A stretch of DNA of 44,302 nt from Aurantibrevibacter litoralis (GTDB taxonomy: Bacteria > Bacteroidota > Bacteroidia > Flavobacteriales > Flavobacteriaceae): the NCBI RefSeq assembly GCF_034651555.1, contig NZ_JAYEEQ010000024.1, positions 1 to 44,302 on the forward strand, read 5' to 3'. Below are positions 33,530 to 43,348 of the stretch, piece by piece (the first letter of the stretch is position 1; the number at the start of each line of letters is the position of its first letter). Position numbers and translations under genes: made by a program. The notes beneath the pieces were generated by a model. It was not told the DNA's origin and searched no databases. It saw nothing but the letters and a program-made list of their open reading frames with translations.

Positions 33530-36500
33530 TTAGAAATCTTCCAAGTTTAGAATTCGCTGTCCATCCCTAATATTAAAAATGGTCACTTTTTGGGCATTCT
33601 CAGGAATGTTAAGACTAAAGGAATGTTGACTGAGATACCCGGAGCCATGATAAAATTCTTCTTTATAGGTCTTGCCGTTAGGTAGCGCCACTAGTGCATA
33701 AACATCACCTGCTTGCAGACGAACAGTACGCCCATTGGTTTTAAGGCCATAGAATTGCAAAGCGCCATTATTATTGCTCACCAAGAAGCCTTGATGATTC
33801 GGTGTGCTGATGTGGGCAATGCTCCGAGCATCTCCGTCGGCGTAAAATCCACTTGTTTTGTGCTGCAAAGATGTAAAGCTAAGATCTGCTGAACCCAATA
33901 GTACGGTGCCAATTGAACCGTCAAGAAATCCACTCAATGTTTCCGTATCCCTTCTGTTTCCTGCGAGCAACACATCAGGATAGGTGTCATTGTTTATGTC
34001 CTTTATAATACTGCCATACACCGGTGCCATTTGAGCCTCGGCAGGTAAATTTTTAAAGGTAAATGTACCATCACCCCTATTTTCAATCAAAATAGACTCT
34101 AGAATAACTACTTTTTTGCTCAGCGTACCTTCTAAATCTTTTTTATCCAACAACTGGTCAAATGTGACCTGTGCGTAGTCTTTGTACGATGGATATCTTA
34201 GCTTTAAGGCATTAATTTGAGTAATAAGCGCATCTCTTGCTGCAAGAGGATAATTTACCCCATTGATATAGTAAGATAGTAGGGGGTCTAAACTGCCATT
34301 GTTGTCAAAATCTTTTGACAGCACGCCAACCGGTTCTTGAGCCGAAGCTTTAAGTTCCATGTTGGCACCCATATTTCCTATGATATAGTCAATATCTCCA
34401 TCCAAATCAAAGTCACCCCCTGAAATACTGTTCCAAAAACCAAAAAGCCCACTTATACCCGTTGTAGTCGTTACATTTTTAAAATGATTTCCTTCATTTC
34501 GGAAGAAACTAATTTCCATCCATTCGCCCACTACGATCAGATCTATGTTACCATCATTGTTAAAATCGGTCCAAAGCGCCGAAGTGACCATACCAATAGT
34601 TTCCAAGTCTTCTGCTATTTCAGAGGTTACATCTGTAAAATTTCCATTGTCATTCCGAAGAATATAACTTCTTCCTGAAACGCTGTATTTTTTGGGCACT
34701 AATCGCGCACCTACAAAGATGTCCATATCGCCATCGCCATCAAAATCCGCTGCAACCACTGTACCGGAAGATGAAGTTATTTTCGGAATTTTTAGGGAAT
34801 TTTTGAAGCTTCCATTGGCTTCTTGGTAATACAGCCTGTCCTGATATGGTTCTGATCGTTCAATAAATTCATTACCGCCACTGGCTACATATACATCCAA
34901 GCGCCCATCGCCATTGAAATCGGCCAAAACGCAACCTAATTCTTCATATAACCAAGATTCCGGCAGAAATACCCCCTTTGAAAAGCTACCGTCTAGATGC
35001 TGTTTCCAAATAAAGGTGGTGTCGTTAACTGCTGTCGTCATTAGAAAATCGTCTAAGCCATCATGGTCTACATCACCAACAGCCAGTCCTGGTCCTTCTC
35101 TAGATAGCATTTTTAAAAGTAGCGGTTGATCCTGAAAATCGACATAATTATTTTCGGTATGAACTACCATTGCCGTAAGACCAGATAAATCATTTAGTAA
35201 CGGATCCTTGTGGGAAAGCTGTTGTTTAGGCATTTCCACTGCCTCAGTATATGAAAGTGTGAGTGTTTGATTGCTATTCACATTTTTAATAGACTGCTTT
35301 TTACCATCGGGCCAGATGACATGTAAGCTATCTATAAGGGCATTATTTCCCAATCCAAAATGGAGTAATGGCTCTACGGAAGACACGTATCCCCGAATGG
35401 GATGTTGAGCGTTTTTCTGTAACATTCCATTATGGTACAGGATTACTTCGGTAGCTATACCGAAGCGATTGCCTTCTGGACCCTTAAGGGCAATTTTGAT
35501 AAATTGAGCCTCTTCCGGACTTTGTTCTACAGTATTGTTTTTGTAGATAAACGCTTTTTCGTTAATGTTGTTGGTTACGAGATCTAAATCTCCGTCCATA
35601 TCCAAATCCACATAAACGGCACCGTTAGACATACTGGGTATTTCGTCAGTCCAATTTTTAGAAACATTTTCAAACGAAAGGTTGCCTGAATTTTTGAAAA
35701 AATAATTGGGGAGGTTTATACGAGGGAGTTGCTGCATACTGGCATAGGCTAATTCGTCCACAGCATCTTTGTTGTCCATTGGTTTTCTGGATCTTTCCGA
35801 ATAATTGGTATAGTCAAGATCAGTAATGTCTCGGCCGTAGCCATTACTAATAAATAGATCCTTATGGCCATCGTTGTCTAAATCTGCAAACAAAGGTGCC
35901 CAACTCCAATCGGTTTTGTGTATCCCAGCCATTCGTCCTATCTCCGAAAAATTATGGTCTGCAGTACGCATCTGCAAAGTATTACGAACAAACTGCGGAA
36001 AATAATCCAGAAAAAAGCGCATGCTTTGATTGGTGTAGCTCATAGCCATGGTCATTGTTTTTAAATGCTCATTAGATTCCGGAAGCATGTCTACCTGCAC
36101 CAGATCCTCTTGGCCATCGTTATTGAAATCTGCAACATCCATACCCATACCATTGTAGGAAGTTTGCGTAAAATACCGCTTTAAGCTTTCTGTAAAGGTG
36201 CCATCCCCATTGTTTAACCAAAGCAAATCATTGGTAATAAAATCATTGGAGCAATAAATATCGGGCCAAGAATCTCCATTAACATCAAAAATGCTTACTC
36301 CCAATCCATAACCTTCTATCACAATTCCCGCCTCTTCCGAAACATTGGTAAAGGTATGATCTCCATTATTTTTGTAGAGTCGGTCTGTGCTAATACCCTG
36401 TCCTTTATTTTTAATTTTTCGGATGTTATTGTGATTAAATTCCTCAATACCGTTGGTCAGAATATACACATCCAAATCGCCATCTTTGTCATAATCAAAG

Positions 36501-37036
36501 AATACGGCTTGTGTGCTGTAACCGTTATCATTAAGACCATATGACGAGGCTTTTTCTTCAAAAGTAGCATCACCCTTATTAATAAATAATAAGTTTTCAC
36601 CCGATTTTGTGCCATTTCGGTCGGCCATACATACATAGATATCCAGATAGCCATCCGCATTAATATCTACCACACTAACGCCTGTCGCCCATCCGTCTGT
36701 TGTAATTCCACTTTTTTCAGTAATATCATCAAAGGTCATATTTCCTAGATTCCTATATAGCTTTGAAGGTGATTGATTTCCGGAAAAAAAAAGGTCGGGT
36801 AATCCATCATTATCAAAATCACCCACGCCGATACCGGCACCATTATACATATAGATGTAGTTAACAGGATTAAGTTCAGGAGTTTCCGTTATGGTGTTTG
36901 AAAATTGTATTCCTGTTTCATCGGAGGACAGCAATTCAAACTTTTTGGCGCCCTCTTTTTGGATGCAATTAGTGAGCAATACAAGAAGTGCTATAAAACA
37001 TAAACGATTCAAAATAGGGGTGTTAAGTGAAATCAT
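33530..37036 (-). CDS. FG-GAP/VCBS repeat and ASPIC/UnbV lipoprotein
   Basis: A 1168-residue surface lipoprotein (signal with Cys24, LLTNC). It has many FG-GAP/VCBS repeats with calcium-binding D-x-D/N-x-D-G loops (such as GDFDNDGLPDLFF, DINADGYLDIYV, DYDKDGDLDVY, DFDGDGDMDIFV), forming beta-propellers, and an ASPIC/UnbV domain in the middle (about 525-600: GPEGNRFGIATEVIL, HFGLGNNALIDSLHVIWPDG). Proteins of this CRTAC1-like type are regular partners of SusC/SusD pairs in Bacteroidota. It lies downstream of susCD on the same strand, past a terminator. A surface glycan-binding or enzyme role is likely but unproven. Confidence 0.9.
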   Translation of the reverse strand: MISLNTPILNRLCFIALLVLLTNCIQKEGAKKFELLSSDETGIQFSNTITETPELNPVNYIYMYNGAGIGVGDFDNDGLPDLFFSGNQSPSKLYRNLGNMTFDDITEKSGITTDGWATGVSVVDINADGYLDIYVCMADRNGTKSGENLLFINKGDATFEEKASSYGLNDNGYSTQAVFFDYDKDGDLDVYILTNGIEEFNHNNIRKIKNKGQGISTDRLYKNNGDHTFTNVSEEAGIVIEGYGLGVSIFDVNGDSWPDIYCSNDFITNDLLWLNNGDGTFTESLKRYFTQTSYNGMGMDVADFNNDGQEDLVQVDMLPESNEHLKTMTMAMSYTNQSMRFFLDYFPQFVRNTLQMRTADHNFSEIGRMAGIHKTDWSWAPLFADLDNDGHKDLFISNGYGRDITDLDYTNYSERSRKPMDNKDAVDELAYASMQQLPRINLPNYFFKNSGNLSFENVSKNWTDEIPSMSNGAVYVDLDMDGDLDLVTNNINEKAFIYKNNTVEQSPEEAQFIKIALKGPEGNRFGIATEVILYHNGMLQKNAQHPIRGYVSSVEPLLHFGLGNNALIDSLHVIWPDGKKQSIKNVNSNQTLTLSYTEAVEMPKQQLSHKDPLLNDLSGLTAMVVHTENNYVDFQDQPLLLKMLSREGPGLAVGDVDHDGLDDFLMTTAVNDTTFIWKQHLDGSFSKGVFLPESWLYEELGCVLADFNGDGRLDVYVASGGNEFIERSEPYQDRLYYQEANGSFKNSLKIPKITSSSGTVVAADFDGDGDMDIFVGARLVPKKYSVSGRSYILRNDNGNFTDVTSEIAEDLETIGMVTSALWTDFNNDGNIDLIVVGEWMEISFFRNEGNHFKNVTTTTGISGLFGFWNSISGGDFDLDGDIDYIIGNMGANMELKASAQEPVGVLSKDFDNNGSLDPLLSYYINGVNYPLAARDALITQINALKLRYPSYKDYAQVTFDQLLDKKDLEGTLSKKVVILESILIENRGDGTFTFKNLPAEAQMAPVYGSIIKDINNDTYPDVLLAGNRRDTETLSGFLDGSIGTVLLGSADLSFTSLQHKTSGFYADGDARSIAHISTPNHQGFLVSNNNGALQFYGLKTNGRTVRLQAGDVYALVALPNGKTYKEEFYHGSGYLSQHSFSLNIPENAQKVTIFNIRDGQRILNLEDF

Positions 37037-37201
37037 TGTTTGATGTTAAGATAAATAAAGATACACAAATACCATCCTAATATCTAGGATAATAAGTGCT
37101 AATTTGTTACCTTTTTTGGTTATTTTATGATCTGGTTTCTCTATTATTTGTAGTGTTTGGGGAATGTGTAGTGCGTATTCTTTCGTCTACTAGCATTAAT
37201 T

Positions 37202-37235
37202 AAAAAAGCAGGACAATTAGTTGCCCTGCTTTTTT
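37202..37235. terminator. Strong bidirectional terminator after the SusC/SusD genes
   Basis: AAAAAAGCAGG (37202-37212) and CCTGCTTTTTT (37225-37235) are perfect complements; inside, CAA and TTG extend the stem around a TTAG loop. It begins 32 bases after the SusD stop, reading on the minus strand, and carries its own U-tract. It separates susCD from the FG-GAP gene. Confidence 0.85.
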
Positions 37236-37266
37236 CGGTTGATTAGGTTGTATAAAAATTAGGGGA

Positions 37267-38964
37267 TTAGAACCCTGGATTCTGTTGTAACACACCACCA
37301 CTTAAGTCGATGGCATTTAACGGAATCGGAATCCTATCATGACGCGATTGGTATTGTAAAAACTTTGCCGTGATATTCGGGATCGTACGTGCCTCGTTCG
37401 CAATATAAGTGTTGATCACTTGTTCTGCTACTCCCCATCTTCTCAGATCGAACAAGCGATGGCCTTCCATGCCTAGTTCTAAGCGTCGCTCAAAACGCAC
37501 CGCTTTGCGTGCAAAGGCTTGGTCAGCAAAGGAAGCGTATGGTTCTATCACATAATTGGCGGCATCGCCAGGACCATTAACAGCTTGTACTTTAGGCATG
37601 GTTTTGGCGCGGTTTCGTATGCGATTTACATATTCTAAAGCCAATGCCAAATCGCCGGTTTCTACGGCGGCTTCAGCAGCCATTAAAAGAACATCTGCAA
37701 AACGAATGATGTTATAATTGATGCCGGCACGTTGTTGACCCCAATCACCGGTACCTCTGTTACCATCGTCGCCTGCTTGGTAGAAGTTTTTGGTCGATAA
37801 ATAAGGACCGGAAATATCCGCAAAATCGGCGCGAATCCAATCCTTGCCAATCATTTCGCCCCAACCATTGTAATCAATACCTCTTCTCCCTACGGTAAAA
37901 TCCAATCTAGGATCTACGGGCGTGGTTGTGTCGGGGGTAAAAGGCTCTTGGCTGGTAACACCATAGTCATTCTTAAAATCGGTTTGGTTAAAGGTATCCA
38001 AGAGTGGTAAGCCGTTGGCATCTGTTTGAAATGCGTTTACCAAATCTTGAGTAGGTTGGTAGAACCCACAGCAAGAGTTAATAGGGCCACCGTTCGGAAA
38101 ATTTAAAGTAGCACCACGATTACCGTTAAAGGATAACCCACCATCCGCTGCAAATTGAATCGCAAATATAGATTCCACTCCGTTTTCGCCAGATTCATTA
38201 AAATTTTCCACAAAATTGGCATGTAGCGCATACGGACCATTGTCAATTACATCTTTAAGAATGGTTAGTGCTTGGGCCCATTCTCCTTGGTACAAATGTG
38301 TCTTTCCAAGGTAGGCTTTTGCAGCCCATGCATTGGCCCTACCAGGCTCTGAGGCGTTAATGGTAGTGGGCAGATTATTGATGGCGAATTGGAAATCTGC
38401 CTCAATTTCGTCCCAAATAGGTCCCGGATTGGGTTGGTTAAACTCGGTGTTCGAGTAATTTTCTACCGAGATAAAGGCGGGAGCTCCATAAATCTTTTGA
38501 AGTTCAAAATTATAATGTGCCTTTAAAAAACGGGCTTCCGCTTCTTTGGCCGTAAAATCCCCTTCTGTGATTTTGGAAATAAGATCAATAACGGCATTGG
38601 CACGGTTTACACCGGCGTACAAGCCAACCCATTTTCCAAAGAAGTAGGTGTTGGCGGTTTCCCAGCTAAATCGTTCAATTTCAAATAAGTTCGCCTGATC
38701 TCCATCGGTACTTCCCTTATGGGCGTCATCGGAAATCACATCCAGCCACCAGTTATCACCGGTTACGGTCCATTCGTCTGCGTTTTGGTTGTTGCGAATA
38801 CCATCCAAAGTGGAATAGGCTCCAGTTAATAATAAATCTACTCCGACTTCATTCTGAAGTGCCTGATCGGAAAGTGCTCCTACCGCCGGCAACTGGGTAA
38901 AGTCATCACTACACGAAAATGCAGTAACAAAAAGGGTTACATAATAAATAAATCTCTTTTTCAT
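37267..38964 (-). CDS. SusD/RagB-family nutrient-binding lipoprotein
   Basis: Surface lipoprotein that captures glycan or other nutrient and feeds it to its SusC partner. The 565-residue protein has a lipoprotein signal (Cys18, AFSC) and the SusD fold: TPR-like helices (about 60-290: AEARFLKAHYNFELQKIYG, RANAWAAKAYLGKTHLYQGEW) and the C-terminal signature (NIIRFADVLLMAAEAAVETGD, VRFERRLELGMEGHRLFDLRRWG). Length is typical. It starts 5 bp after the SusC gene, so the pair is one unit. The ligand cannot be told. Confidence 0.95.
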   Translation of the reverse strand: MKKRFIYYVTLFVTAFSCSDDFTQLPAVGALSDQALQNEVGVDLLLTGAYSTLDGIRNNQNADEWTVTGDNWWLDVISDDAHKGSTDGDQANLFEIERFSWETANTYFFGKWVGLYAGVNRANAVIDLISKITEGDFTAKEAEARFLKAHYNFELQKIYGAPAFISVENYSNTEFNQPNPGPIWDEIEADFQFAINNLPTTINASEPGRANAWAAKAYLGKTHLYQGEWAQALTILKDVIDNGPYALHANFVENFNESGENGVESIFAIQFAADGGLSFNGNRGATLNFPNGGPINSCCGFYQPTQDLVNAFQTDANGLPLLDTFNQTDFKNDYGVTSQEPFTPDTTTPVDPRLDFTVGRRGIDYNGWGEMIGKDWIRADFADISGPYLSTKNFYQAGDDGNRGTGDWGQQRAGINYNIIRFADVLLMAAEAAVETGDLALALEYVNRIRNRAKTMPKVQAVNGPGDAANYVIEPYASFADQAFARKAVRFERRLELGMEGHRLFDLRRWGVAEQVINTYIANEARTIPNITAKFLQYQSRHDRIPIPLNAIDLSGGVLQQNPGF

Positions 38965-38969
38965 TTTTT

Positions 38970-41900
38970 TTAGAATTTTAAGTTTAGACCTAAAGTAAAT
39001 ATCTGGGCTGTTGGATATTGGTTACCATTAACATCATCATCTACGCCAATAGTCAAGTTATCACCTCCAAATCGTGGACCTAATTCCGGATCAAAACCAT
39101 CATATGGAGTAATGGTAAACAGGTTAGTGCCTTGCACGTAGAAACGCAGCAATGATAATCCCATTTTCTCTATAATTTGATCAGGCAATGCATATCCAAT
39201 TTGAAGGTTTTTTAAGCGCATAAAAGAACCGTCCTCCACAAAATAGGAGTTGGGTTGAGTTTCATTATTGGTAATTTGTTGGCTCAACTTTGGTATAGAG
39301 GCACCTAAATTATCCGGTCTCCAAGCATCCAATACTCGAGTACTACGGTTTGTATTAGTAAAGGTAGGGAAATCGGTAAAAATTTTGGTATAGTTATAAA
39401 TATCATTTCCTTGAGAGCCTTGAATAAATGCCGAAACATCAAACCCTTTGTAGGCTACATTTAGGTTGATACCATAGGTAAAATCGGGGTGAGGCGATCC
39501 TATGAAAGCTCTGTCTTCATCGGTGATGGCACCATCACCATTTAAATCTCGGTATCTAAAGCGACCCACACCGGCAGCGTTCGAAGGAAATCCTTGGTCT
39601 GGACTTGATGCCACTTCTGCTTCGGAAGCAAAAATACCATCGACCACACGTCCAAAGAAGGAAGACAATGGTTGTCCTACTTGAGTTCTAGTCATGGCAC
39701 CTCCTCTAAATCCGCCGTCACCCAATTGGAAGTCACTAATTAATTCTGTAACCTCATTGTCATAATGCGAAATATTGGCCTGAATACCATAAGTCCAGCC
39801 GGATGCGGTAGTATTAGAATAACCAATACTAAAATCGAACCCTTTATTCGTGAACGAACCTAAGTTTACTAAGGGTGCTTGTGCATCTATAGCCGTGGTA
39901 CTAATTAAACTATTGTCTCTGGAAATCAGGTCTTTGGTTTCGATATCAAAATATTCCGCACTTATTAATAATTTGTCATTAAAGAAGCCTAAATCAACAC
40001 CAAAGTTGATGCTTTCACTGGTTTCCCACTTTAGACTTGGGTTTCCAACCTGACTTAAAAATGCCCCGGTAGTAATGGCTCCTGCACCGTTAAAGGAATA
40101 GTTTGCCAATTGTTCGCCCAAACTGGAAATATTTATAGTTGGGTTGTTGGCGGGTAGGGTTTGATTCCCCATTTGTCCCCAAGAACCTTTTACTTTTAAG
40201 GAACTCACCAAGGCATCTTGCGGAAAGAAGTCTTCTTGGCTAATTACCCAACCCCCACTAAAAGAAGGGAAGGTGTCACTTTGGTTGTCCCCTAGGAAAC
40301 GAGAAGACTTATCCCGACGCACTGTTGCGGTTAATAAGTATTTGCTTTTGTACGAATAGTTAGCTGTTCCGAAGACCGAAAAGAGCGAGGTAGCTCCGTC
40401 AAAGGCAAAGGACACATTGGGAACTCCGGCACCGTTGCTCAAGAGATAGAATTCCGGAGTTTCGAATAAAAAGTCGTTACGAGTAATTTGTTTTCCTTTG
40501 CTTTCAAACTTTAAGGCTTCAATACCGACTACAGCATTGATGGAATGATCGCCGAAAGTTTTGTTAAGGTTTAGCGTATTGTTCCAAACCCACTCATATC
40601 GATCTTGATCTTGCTCAAATAAGGTGTTTACAGACAGCGGCTCTGAATGCTCCGGATCTAGTGCTTGGAATCTTCGGTCATTGAACGCCTCAATGTCACC
40701 CCCGACTGAGGTTTTAAATGTTAAGCCGTCCATGATGTCTACCACAGCATATACGTCACCAAAAACACGAAGTCTTTTGGCAAAATTATTTTCGGCTCGA
40801 AGCAATTGAGCCACCGGGCTACGCGTATTTCCCAAGTTTGCAGCACCGTTGTAGGTTCCTGCAAATAGTCCCTCATCATCTCTTACGGGAATCAAAGGGT
40901 TCATTAGGAGGGCACTCTGCACTTGGCTAACACCTCCGCTGGTATTTGAGAATGATAGGTTAATATGCTGTCCTATACGGATTCTATCCGATACCTTATA
41001 TTCGGAATTAAACCGGGCAGTACCTCTTTTAAAGCCTGTAGCCAACTGAATACCTTGTCTGTTAAGATAGCCTATAGACATTAAAGATTTGCCTTTTGCG
41101 GTACCGTTTTGTACCGTTACGGATGCACTTGTTGTTACGGCTTCCCTGAAAATGGCGTCTAACCAATCGGTACCCCCTGGTCTTACTGTGGCCGATACCG
41201 GAACATTTTGTAATTGGGAAGGAACCACTGGGTTCGCTCCGTTGCCGTATTGTGGGTGCTGTAGTGCAACACCATCGTTAGTAAGGCTTTCCCAAATAAC
41301 GCGACCTTGCTCTTCGGCATTTAAAAGATCGATTAAGTTGGTAGCTCTGGAAAAACCGGTATAGGTATCTACCTCTACACTCGTTTTCTCCATGTTATAA
41401 CCACCAGATTTTGTGGTTACAATAATAACCCCATTCGAAGCTCTTGCCCCATAAATGGCTGCAGCGGCATCTTTAAGGACGTTCATTTGCGCAATATCTC
41501 CGGGATTGATGCTATTCAATATGGAAGGATCATCGGTCTGTACCCCGTCTATTACATATAAGGGGTTGTTGTTGTTCCCTGTACCAAATCCACGAATACG
41601 AACCACCGGCGAGGCACCTGGTGCGTTCTGACTTACTACGGTCACCCCACTTACCCTGCCTTGTAAGGCTTCGGCAGCGTTCACAATGGGTACTTTTACC
41701 GCTTCGGTTAAATCTACTGAAGCCACGGAACCTGTTAGGTCGCCTCGGGTTTGCGAAGCATACCCTAAAACGATAACCTCCGAAAGTTGGCTGGCATCCT
41801 CTTCCATGGAAACATTCACAGTGGTTCTACCAGCAATGGCTACCGTTACACTTTTAAAACCGACATAGCTGAATACCAATGTGGCATTGCTGTCCGCATT

Positions 41901-42173
41901 TATGGTATAATTACCATCAAAATCGGTTTGTGTACCGTTCGTGGTACCGCGGACTAATACGTTGGCACCCGGAAGCGGCGCACCGTCTTGGTCTGTTACA
42001 GTACCTGTAATCGTTGATTGTAACATGGCTGATGTTACTTTTTCATTGGCTGCATCAGTCTTGGCCAAAGCCATTTGAGCCCCAAAACAAATCAGTATTG
42101 CTAAAGACCTTATGCCGAAGGACAGTGTCCATCGCTTCAGTTTTAACAAATGATAATCGCACTTTTGAATCAT
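38970..42173 (-). CDS. SusC/RagA-family TonB-dependent outer-membrane transporter
   Basis: TonB-dependent transporter of 1067 residues. It has a long signal (hydrophobic 21-36), a CarboxypepD-regulatory-like domain (about 52-125: TITGTVTDQDGAPLPGANV, GNYTINADSNATLVFSYVGF), the TonB plug (about 135-250: AEALQGRVSGVTVVSQ, RIRGFGTGNNNNPLYVIDG, NVLKDAAAAIYGARASNGVI) and a large barrel ending in IFTLGLNLKF. It is the first gene of the SusC-SusD unit, with the 1.17-kb control region and a divergent AraC gene upstream. There is no anti-sigma/FecR or HTCS gene nearby, so the AraC protein is the likely regulator. Confidence 0.96.
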   Translation of the reverse strand: MIQKCDYHLLKLKRWTLSFGIRSLAILICFGAQMALAKTDAANEKVTSAMLQSTITGTVTDQDGAPLPGANVLVRGTTNGTQTDFDGNYTINADSNATLVFSYVGFKSVTVAIAGRTTVNVSMEEDASQLSEVIVLGYASQTRGDLTGSVASVDLTEAVKVPIVNAAEALQGRVSGVTVVSQNAPGASPVVRIRGFGTGNNNNPLYVIDGVQTDDPSILNSINPGDIAQMNVLKDAAAAIYGARASNGVIIVTTKSGGYNMEKTSVEVDTYTGFSRATNLIDLLNAEEQGRVIWESLTNDGVALQHPQYGNGANPVVPSQLQNVPVSATVRPGGTDWLDAIFREAVTTSASVTVQNGTAKGKSLMSIGYLNRQGIQLATGFKRGTARFNSEYKVSDRIRIGQHINLSFSNTSGGVSQVQSALLMNPLIPVRDDEGLFAGTYNGAANLGNTRSPVAQLLRAENNFAKRLRVFGDVYAVVDIMDGLTFKTSVGGDIEAFNDRRFQALDPEHSEPLSVNTLFEQDQDRYEWVWNNTLNLNKTFGDHSINAVVGIEALKFESKGKQITRNDFLFETPEFYLLSNGAGVPNVSFAFDGATSLFSVFGTANYSYKSKYLLTATVRRDKSSRFLGDNQSDTFPSFSGGWVISQEDFFPQDALVSSLKVKGSWGQMGNQTLPANNPTINISSLGEQLANYSFNGAGAITTGAFLSQVGNPSLKWETSESINFGVDLGFFNDKLLISAEYFDIETKDLISRDNSLISTTAIDAQAPLVNLGSFTNKGFDFSIGYSNTTASGWTYGIQANISHYDNEVTELISDFQLGDGGFRGGAMTRTQVGQPLSSFFGRVVDGIFASEAEVASSPDQGFPSNAAGVGRFRYRDLNGDGAITDEDRAFIGSPHPDFTYGINLNVAYKGFDVSAFIQGSQGNDIYNYTKIFTDFPTFTNTNRSTRVLDAWRPDNLGASIPKLSQQITNNETQPNSYFVEDGSFMRLKNLQIGYALPDQIIEKMGLSLLRFYVQGTNLFTITPYDGFDPELGPRFGGDNLTIGVDDDVNGNQYPTAQIFTLGLNLKF

Positions 42174-42397
42174 AATTGTTTGTTGTTAAGTTAGTTAATA
42201 ATTGAAAAATTGAGTTTGTTACGCATACTAAATGATATCCGAAAAAATTTTTCGTTTTACGAAAATCTTAAATAAAGGTTAATATTACTACATTTACATA
42301 AAATAATAAGTTAAAAATTAAAAAAATCACACTTTATTGTTAAATTGTTTAGGTTATAGTTCTCTTTACTATAAGGAATTCCTAGAATCTTAGCGGA

Positions 42398-42630
42398 AAT
42401 AGTATGTTATAATAGTATAAAAACACAAACCTGTTTAGGCCTATTTTATAAGTGTAAACCTGTAAATCAAATAGGGTGCAAAAAAGCATAGGCTACGATT
42501 CTATTGAGCAATCTCTTTTTATGTTGATTTTAAACGTATACAGAATTGTTAAAAATTTAACTTTTATATAACCAATGCGAAAATAGTAGTTTACGCAATA
42601 TAAGGCTTGTATTATTTTGTCAAATAGTAA
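42398..42630 (+). repeat. Recurring AATAGTA motif upstream of SusC
   Basis: AATAGTAT occurs at 42398-42405 and 42411-42418, a direct repeat with a 13-bp period; AATAGTAG follows at 42582-42589 and AATAGTAA at 42623-42630. The same motif makes up the arms of the palindrome at 43278-43306. Such clustering fits binding sites of one regulator, most simply the divergent AraC protein. Confidence 0.5.
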
Positions 42631-42773
42631 TATGATAATTAAAGCTTATGTAAATTAACATATTGAAATTAAAAATCCCTTTCATTAATAATAAGCAACA
42701 AACACGTTTTTTTTTAACATAAAAAGAAAAATGAACGGTTAAAGCACAAGGTAGCAAAATCGTAAGAAAGTGC

Positions 42774-42985
42774 TAATTTTGTGGAGCAAATGGTTGCCAG
42801 TTTTGTTCGTGAGGAGTAGTTTGATTATCAAATACGATGTTGATAAAAATCACTGAAAAACAACACCTGATGACTAAGTGCCAAAAGGTGTTTTTTTCAG
42901 CTTCGCTACTTATTTCGTTTACTTGGCATAAACGAAATGGGAATCCTAATTTCTTTGCAATGCTGCCTGGTGCAAAAAAGAAATT
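42774..42985 (+). ncRNA. Candidate small structured RNA or leader with three hairpins
   Basis: TAATTTTG (42774-42781) is an exact -7 box. Downstream come three stems: AACACCT/AGGTGTT (42862-42892) followed by a T run, thus terminator-like; ATTTCGTTT/AAACGAAAT with a 9-nt loop (42912-42938); and AATTTCTTTGCA pairing with 42971-42985 with a 3-base bulge (42948-42985). A transcript from about 42787 to 42897 would be roughly 110 nt. No -33 TTG was found, and expression is unproven. Confidence 0.35.
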
Positions 42986-43277
42986 CGGAACAACTCAACT
43001 CAACTTCATCCAGTAGAAGAAGATTTTAATAGCTATAAATCAACGGTTTCTCATATGCAATGAAAAACAGACTTTCTGTGATACGATAAAGACATAATTT
43101 TAAACCTAAATCAACATTGTAAAGTAATTTTTTACATCATGCAGTTATTAAAACGATAAAAAAGCATCAAAATATTCCGTATTTTAGGGTAATTTTAAAC
43201 TTTACTTCTTATGAAAATAACCACATAAACAATAGGTTTCTTGGGATATGAACTATGCGATAGTAAAAGTACAAATG

Positions 43278-43306
43278 TAAAATAGTATTAGAGTAATACT
43301 ATTTTA
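43278..43306. promoter_or_regulatory. 29-bp palindrome upstream of the AraC gene
   Basis: Two perfect 13-base arms (TAAAATAGTATTA and its complement) are separated by GAG. The element ends 42 bases before the AraC start. Its length and lack of any T-run point to an operator rather than a terminator; each arm contains the AATAGTA motif seen upstream of SusC. Confidence 0.6.
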
Positions 43307-43348
43307 TCAATATTTTATGTTATAATTGCGTTTTTTTGTAAATTGTTT

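Larger units (their letters stand above)
42174..43342. other. 1.17-kb AT-rich control region between SusC and the AraC gene
   Basis: Very AT-rich and without a convincing gene. It contains recurring AATAGTA motifs, a -7-like box followed by three hairpins (42774-42985) and a long palindrome near the AraC start (43278-43306). A 59-codon open frame at 42837-43016 overlaps the hairpins and is not called. No exact -7 box was found close to the SusC start. Confidence 0.7.

Noticed and set aside
42837..43016. 59-codon open frame in the SusC-AraC intergenic region
   Set aside because: It overlaps all three hairpins, has no recognisable motif, and has poor composition (rich in Lys and Phe). I consider a structured RNA more likely.
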